Source of the DNA: Leptoclinus maculatus
Taxonomy: Eukaryota > Chordata > Actinopteri > Perciformes > Stichaeidae
Assembly (NCBI GenBank): GCA_032191485.1
Contig: JAVDOI010000007.1
Location: forward strand, 3,755,042-3,819,041
DNA: 64,000 nt
Reading direction: 5' to 3'
Under the pieces are notes generated by a model, which was not told the origin of the DNA, did no database searches, and saw nothing but the letters and a program-made list of their open reading frames with translations. Within the stretch, counting starts at the first letter, position 1. Every line of letters begins with the position of its first letter. This document shows positions 58,532 to 64,000 of this stretch, piece after piece. The position numbers and the translations under genes are program-made.

Positions 58532-60120
58532 CAGTGGTGGAGCGTCAGGGCCAGCAAAGCCTTCTCTGCTGGCCTAAACAGAATCACAAAATTATAGCTA
58601 ATTTATAATTTTATAATTTTTCATAAATACACTTCATGTATTCTAATTATTTTTCCCATTAGCTTATTTTCTCATTGCACAGCTTCCAGCCTGCAGCGCT
58701 GCTTCCAGCACAGCTTGTAGAGCTTTTATCCAATCAGATTTCACCCCTATTTCTCTTGGTAAGAAGAGAGGCCCGAGGCCTGCTGGATAGCCTTTGCAGT
58801 TTAAGTAAATGGGGACGATATTGTTGATTGTCATAGTCTTCAACCAATCCGATTTTTAGTTTGACATGTTGGGTGTATTCTTTGAAGTGCCAGAGCTACC
58901 GAGGTAGTCTACAAGTACGTCAGCATTAACGTGCAGCTCAGGATTAACGTTCGCCGTGATGGTCAGTGGGCTAGCATGACTGTTGTGAAACTTAAGCTAG
59001 CTAGCAGAAGTTAGTAGGAGTAGTAAGGGTTCAAGTTGAAAGATATGTAAGAAGTTATGACATTGACATGACATTTTTAGCGTTTTGCTTGGTGTAGATT
59101 CTTTTTTTTTACCTAGCTTTGTTTTTTTTTAACACTCAATGGCTGAAAGAGGAGGAGAAATGGATTTGGTGGCGGAGTTACTGGCAACGCCTTTCTGGAA
59201 AAGGACATTCTAGGAAAAAATGGACATCGTAAGAAAGGGTCGGCCAACCCCACAGCTAGCAGCCCTGACCCAGCCAGGAAAAGGATTTGTACGAACGGTA
59301 TTCCTGGCTAACAGCGTCGGAGAAGCGTTGCACATGTTATGGCTGGGAATGCGTTTCATTTGCAACTGAGTGTCTTGGTGTTTGGAGCTGTTTGGAGCTA
59401 CGCTACGCTAACCTGAGGTGGCTAACCAAGGCAGCAACACGACATCATAGCACAAAAGGACACTTACAAGCTACGGTGCTTTTGAAAACTTTTGCTGAGA
59501 CCCGAATGGATCTACAACTCAACGAACACGTTCGCAGGAGGACCTCTTACTGGAACTGAACCGCACCGATGTTCTGTACAACCGCGTCATTGAACTCTTT
59601 GTTAACAAAGAAAGGAGGATATACTTTGTCTTTAAGTGAACAGCAGCTTATTTAGTTTTACATCTGCAGTAGCGTTACTACTGCGTTAATTTGTCTATGG
59701 TGTCGTTTTTATGATATGGTTAACATTGTTCCCTCTGGTGTGAATAATATTTGAATGGCTGCAGTTTTGCTGGATTGATTTGTCATGCTTTGTTGTCATA
59801 CAAATATGTGTGACTGGTTCTTGTGAGTTTGTTCTTGTCATTGTGTTAATTACATTGATTTTGACTACATTTATATGCATTGTCCGTTAATGACGAAGCA
59901 TCCCGTCATGGGTTAGGGTCCGGACATTTGATTCTCTTTTTGGGGTTTTGTTTTCTTTAACAAAGCAAGAATTATGGTCTGGAGAAATGGGGATTGTGTG
60001 GCGATTGCTTTAGACCTGTTTGAATCAGTAGGGAACAGCTGCCTAAACGCTGGGGAGAGTTTTCAGCGTGTGTGCTGCTGTTGTTTTCCTGCTAAGCTAG
60101 TTTAGCGCGCCTCCCAGAAC
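58532..60120 (+). mobile_element. hAT family A copy A9, right end lost
   Basis: It starts CAGTGGTGGAGCGT and follows A6 throughout, including the TTAATGACGAAGCATCCCGT and TCTGGAGAAATGGGGATTGT stretches. It stops matching after GCTAAGCTAGTTTAG at about 60120, where other sequence follows. It has the longest surviving N-terminal transposase part in the window. The expected duplication GATCACAT (58524-58531) was not found on the right. Confidence 0.88.
59139..59559 (+). pseudogene. TTF-type/ZMYM1-like hAT transposase N-terminus, broken
   Basis: ATG 59139 opens MAERGGEMDLVAELLATPFW, then an in-frame TAG after KRTF. The same frame continues KMDIVRKGRPTPQLAALTQP and GKGFV, then shifts. In the next frame come YERYSWLTASEKRCTCYGWE, KAATRHHSTKGHLQAT and MDLQLNEHVRR. 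This is the TTF-type zinc finger region found at the front of these transposases; the Cys/His residues (CTCYGWEC, HHSTKGH) are visible. With the C-terminal piece in A2 it identifies family A as one hAT family. Confidence 0.9.
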
Positions 60121-60129
60121 ACACGCGCC

Positions 60130-60390
60130 GTACCAGAGTACAATGTGTGCTCATCGTATCGCCAATGTTTATCCCTAGTGTTGTCTCTCTACGTTCCATG
60201 GTTTGTTACTTTGCCTTTTTTTGTGACTTTGCTTTTTTCCGATTTTTGCTCGTTCCCGGTTGGAGTTGTTTTGAGTTCCTGTTTTTGATTGCTTGGTGCC
60301 CAGTAAATAACCTTGCACTCTACCTAACCTCGTCTCCTGTGTCTGTGTCTGCACTTGAGTCTCTGATCTGCCCCTCGGACGTGACAGAAT
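60130..60390 (+). mobile_element. Retroelement-like fragment ending in GACGTGACAG
   Basis: A T-rich, repetitive TTTGTGACTTTGCTTTTTTC stretch is followed by GTCTCCTGTGTCTGTGTCTG and CACTTGAGTCTCTGATCTGC up to CGGACGTGACAG. This resembles the end of fish LTR or other retroelements. It lies where A9 breaks off, so it may have caused the truncation. No coding and no target duplication were identified. Confidence 0.4.
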
Positions 60391-60590
60391 AAGTGTGCAG
60401 AGAGGGCACTCTTCTCTGCAGCAGCCTGCAATTTAAGCTGATAAGCCTGGCTTATTTTTTACATGAAACCCCGGCCCGGTGCAGCTTTAAGGAAGATGTG
60501 CCGGCTGCTCGTTGCAGTCATTACTGGTAATCATTTGTCCTTGGTATTGGCAGCGAGCAATTGTGTATCCGTAATGTGACCATTACACAT
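60391..60590. other. Non-coding, no feature recognised
   Basis: Nothing recognised. Confidence 0.4.
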
Positions 60591-61032
60591 TTAACTAGTT
60601 TAGGGCCCCACCTCAGCGTTGGGGAGTGGTTGGTGGAGATTAGCCTGGATGAAGCGGTTTGGGGAAAGGTTGAGGGTCCACTGCGGCTCCCGGGCCTTGC
60701 AGACCCCCCGGTGTCAATGTGGAACAGGAGGATGGTGACTATGGGGGAAGATCACCTGAGTGAAATGGTTTAACAAGAGGGAGGGAGGGTGGGATGCGGA
60801 AAACGTGAGCAAGCCGAGGTTTAGAGTGGGTGGGTATATATAGGAGTGTGGCCGGAAGTGGGGGAGTGGCTGAGGTGTGGTCCTGCTCCTGAAATTCAGC
60901 TAAGTTTTAGCTCCAATTAACTAGCTTAGGGCCCCACTTCAGCGTTGGGGAGTGGTTGGTGGAGATTAGCCTGGATGAAGCGGTTTGGGGAAAGGTTGAG
61001 GGTCCACTGCGGCTCCCGGGCCTTGTAGACCC
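60591..61032. repeat. 115-bp direct repeat with 327-bp spacing
   Basis: TTAACTAG(T/C)TTAGGGCCCC through CCGGGCCTTG(C/T)AGACCCC occurs at 60591-60707 and again at 60918-61032 with only a few changes. It could be a tandem duplication of 327 bp with the second copy incomplete, or repeated parts of an unrecognised element. Matching short frames arise in both copies. Confidence 0.85.
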
Positions 61033-62394
61033 CGAAGAAGCCCTCCCAAGGAAGCAAGGCCGCCTGCCCGTTGCGCAGGTCGTTGGAACTGTGGCGAGTG
61101 TAGATTTGGTAGGCGTGGTGGAGACTAGGGTTAAACTTGGCTGAATGAGATATGAATTCTGAGCATCGCAGGAAGCTGAAGAAGCAAGTGGAACATGGAT
61201 TATAGGTTACAGGTAAGGCCGATTGGAATGTCATATTTGCACCAAAGTACAGGACAAATATCAAATTTGACCTGATGGTTCTAAATGAAAAGTCAGAGAT
61301 TCACCAGTTTTATTACAGGTCATGAATATTGGCACATGTATGGCATCCCATCTAGTGGGATTGATTCAGTTTTGGGCTCTTAATTAGTAAATTACCAATA
61401 AAATTAGTTCAGATATTAGATATATTCAATTTCTACATCAATTACTAGATTTTATAATCCTGTTATCTGATACCTTGCTTCTTTATGCCAATTTTCCAGT
61501 GACTGAATTGTTCAAAGAGAGGATCTGAAGATACAAACAATGAACCTGAAGGTTACCAGAAATGGTACAGTGTCCCAGCCATGTCATTACAGAACATGTA
61601 GATCCTGCCCAGTCTATTTTCCCCGTACAGAAACTTGAAATCAGCCCGACCACATTCACGGTAAAGAGCAGACCGCTGGGTTTCGTCCTGAGCCAGGCCG
61701 CTGCTGTTTGGCTTCTTTAAATTTGCAGGGCAGCAGGTCTGTCATTATGTGAGCAGAGCTTTTGGGTGTGTCTGAGAGGCAGCCAGCCAGAAACTGGAAA
61801 CCAGGCCACAGCAGCGGAAACATCTGTCCTCCTGTTTTCATTGTGAAATCGCACTGTCCCCTACTGGATTTAACCAGTACTACTACACACTGCTCACCAT
61901 ACAGATTTCTCAGGCATGGGCTGATTACCACCTGCTTGGTGTTTTAATTAACATTAATGTTGGAAACGTTAATGATATCTCTTGACCTCCACAAGTTGAT
62001 GGTGAGTTGCTGCTCTGTGCCATCTCCAGATACAGTCTATGCTGTGCATACAAAAGAACACTGCAGACTCTATTTTTGAAGGTGAAGTGTGCCCGGCCCT
62101 GTGGCCAAGAAAAAGAACAAAGTGTTTTTGTTAGCTTATAATGAGCCCTTCATATCTACATAGGGAGTGGGTCCTCTTCACGCACTCCGCCAATGCCCAC
62201 CGCTATGTTTCTACAGCAACCCAGAACGAACAAACAAAACACTGGCTGTACAGAGAGCCTTTTGCATTTTTACGTTACCTGAAGGCCACTGCAGTTCTCC
62301 GACACACTTGGAATATTTGTTTAGTTACAATATGCAACCTCACCACTAGATAGTACTATATCATACACACTGCTCCTTCAAAGACAAAATAATG
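61033..62394. other. Non-coding, no gene recognised
   Basis: Nothing recognised. Confidence 0.5.
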
Positions 62395-62530
62395 AAATAT
62401 AGGCATACTTACCTTAACCTTAAACCAAGTCTCCACCCTAAAATGTAAAAGATTTATGGGGGGTTACTGGGATGTGCATTTTTATTCCCCAAAAGGAAGG
62501 TGTGTCCCCACAATGTGACTGTGTGAAACG
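62395..62530. repeat. Telomere-like dispersed repeat, second copy
   Basis: CTTACCTTAACCTTAAACCAAGTCTCCACCC-type sequence followed by GTGTCCCCACAATGTGACTG corresponds to the repeat that hosts the SINE at 6576. Confidence 0.6.
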
Positions 62531-63586
62531 ATTTATACCCCCCACAGTGAGTAATACACACACACTGGATTGAATTTTTGGTACAGCTAGAGGACCTCTG
62601 CCAGATGAGGCCGGATCAAGGTCTGACTATTACCAGGATTTTTAATGTGATTCTGGGTTGTACCTGGAGCCATTGAAGTGATTTCATTACCAGTAAAAGT
62701 ATTATGTTCAAATGTTCATGTACATGCCAGGACTCTGGCCACTGCATTTTGAACGAGCTGGAGTCGACTATTTCGATAATACTGTCTGTTTGAATAATTC
62801 TACAAATACAGTAGTCCAACCTGCTTGAGATAAATGCATGAACCAGTCAGTTTGAGATATGAATGCTCTAAGATTTGATACATTGTTAATTGATATAACG
62901 CTGTTCTGATTAAATTTGTTTGTGTGACTTTCCCCAATTGAGATCAGTATCTTAAATAATGCCAATATGTCATGACTTGTTCATTATATTTCAGAGACAG
63001 CGATGCCAAGTGTGAATACATTTCCTGTCTCTGACTTTCAGGACTAACTAAGAGTATCTCAGTCTTGTCTGTAAAGCAATACAAAAAATAATAAGGAAGG
63101 CAGCCTTCTTGCTCTCGTATGTTATTACAACGTTCAGATTATGGAAGAAAAATATTTTTTTTAATTTTGCTATATGGAATATATTGCAGATCCGGTGGGG
63201 ATTTCATTTTGATTTGGTGTCATAATTAACATTAATGTTGATATAGCACACTGATTAACAAGAACATTTATTTAAAAAAATTTAGAAGAAAAGCAGAAAG
63301 ACAAACAAAACAGGAACAATGGGGGTTGCGTGATTTAGAGAAATGTATATGGATGTGTTTTCAATAAAGTGACAAAATATGGAACACAGGTGAACTGAGC
63401 TGTCGACCTGCTCAGAGCAGGGCATTCTTGGTACCAAGAAATTAGCGACTGGATTGGCATCGCCAAGAGGAAATAACCTCAGTACACGAAAATGGAGCCC
63501 AGAGATTTTGTTCCAACAAAGTAAGAAAACACTGGATGTACAGGATAAAATCCGTCAGTGTAAATAAGTATACATTATGCGCCAAC
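62531..63586. other. Non-coding, no gene recognised
   Basis: At 62750-62850 GAACGAGCTGGAGTCGAC and AGTAGTCCAACCTGCTTGAG resemble a common fish retroelement read in reverse, but no frame confirms it. Confidence 0.4.
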
Positions 63587-63594
63587 ACATATAC

Positions 63595-64000
63595 CAGTGG
63601 CGGGCCGTGCATTTTATACCTGGGCCTTCACTCGTAAAAATGAAGCTCAACACAGGTACACTAACTGCAGAGTGCAGATACAGGAATACCCGCATGACGG
63701 GATGCGGCGGCATTAACAAACAATGCATATAGTCAAAATCAATTCAGCTAAAACACGCATTCCGCCACACACTCAAGAGCATAGGCCATTCAAATATTAT
63801 TCATATCAGAGGAAACAATATTACCCATATCATGAAAACGACACGATAGACAAATTAACAGAGTAGTAACTGTAAATGTGTCCGAGACCGACTCTGCAAG
63901 TGGTTTGAGTGATTGAATCACAAAGTGCCTTGGTGGTCGTTTACACTTGGAAGTGTGCCTGGTAGGCCAGTAGATATCCATCGTTGTACATGTAGATCTG
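63595..64000 (-). mobile_element. hAT family A copy A10, cut by the window end
   Basis: It starts CAGTGGCGGGCCGTGCATTT after a possible duplication ACATATAC (63587-63594). It follows A2 (GCATGACGGGATGC, AAAACACGCATTCCG, ACTCAAG block) until about 63870, then has different sequence (GTGTCCGAGACCGACTCTGC) not seen in other copies. Confidence 0.85.

Overview
The window looks like nuclear DNA from a ray-finned fish, probably a spiny-rayed (percomorph) teleost. The reasons are one recognisable vertebrate exon, long (CA)n, (GA)n and (TA)n microsatellites, tRNA-derived SINEs with fish-type tails, and a dense mixture of hAT, Tc1 and small LINE remnants. There is no bacterial-type gene organisation. 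Nearly all long open frames are frames through repeats or decayed transposases.

Host gene content is sparse. The one convincing host coding segment is 1750-2051 on the minus strand. It encodes about the first 100 residues of a neutral sphingomyelinase of the SMPD3/SMPD5 group and ends at a good splice donor. The rest of that gene would lie to the left, outside the window. At about 28.5-28.8 kb on the same strand, a GC-richer patch with a CRE-like site, a GC/KLF box and a GTAAGT donor could be the promoter and 5' non-coding exon of the same gene; that link is inference. If it is right, 2.1-28.5 kb is its first intron.

The rest is a transposon record. One hAT family, called A here (TIR CAGTGGYGGGCCGT, 8-bp target duplications), has ten copies or fragments. 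Six have both ends and matching 8-bp duplications: 10523-11645, 14363-14969, 30598-34506, 36750-37448, 39516-40964 and 55781-57241. A second hAT-like family, B (TIR CAGTGGCGGCTGG), has three copies with exact duplications: 14128-17125, 15740-16846 and 29900-34855. They are nested: B1 contains A3 and B2, and B3 contains A4, which contains a further 1.5-kb element with 37-bp TIRs. Single elements are a ZBED-type hAT (C, 43546-44808), a GTF2IRD2-like hAT (G, 50570-51507), a Tc1 element (25284-26885), a LINE 3' end (48850-49350) and two tRNA-derived SINEs (6576-6785 and 38591-38890).

The most interesting theme is local templated duplication. Two family A elements carry internal copies of nearby non-transposon DNA (A4 holds part of A5 plus its right flank; A8 holds 295 bp of its own right flank). 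A 408-bp segment at 44.9 kb is repeated almost perfectly at 46.6 kb. Family A also carries a fossil end of the unrelated C element, so part of it is chimeric. Several minisatellites (22, 27, 36 and 13 bp), a 500-bp purine tract and a 21-base C run complete the picture. No CRISPR array, rRNA gene or functional tRNA gene was seen.
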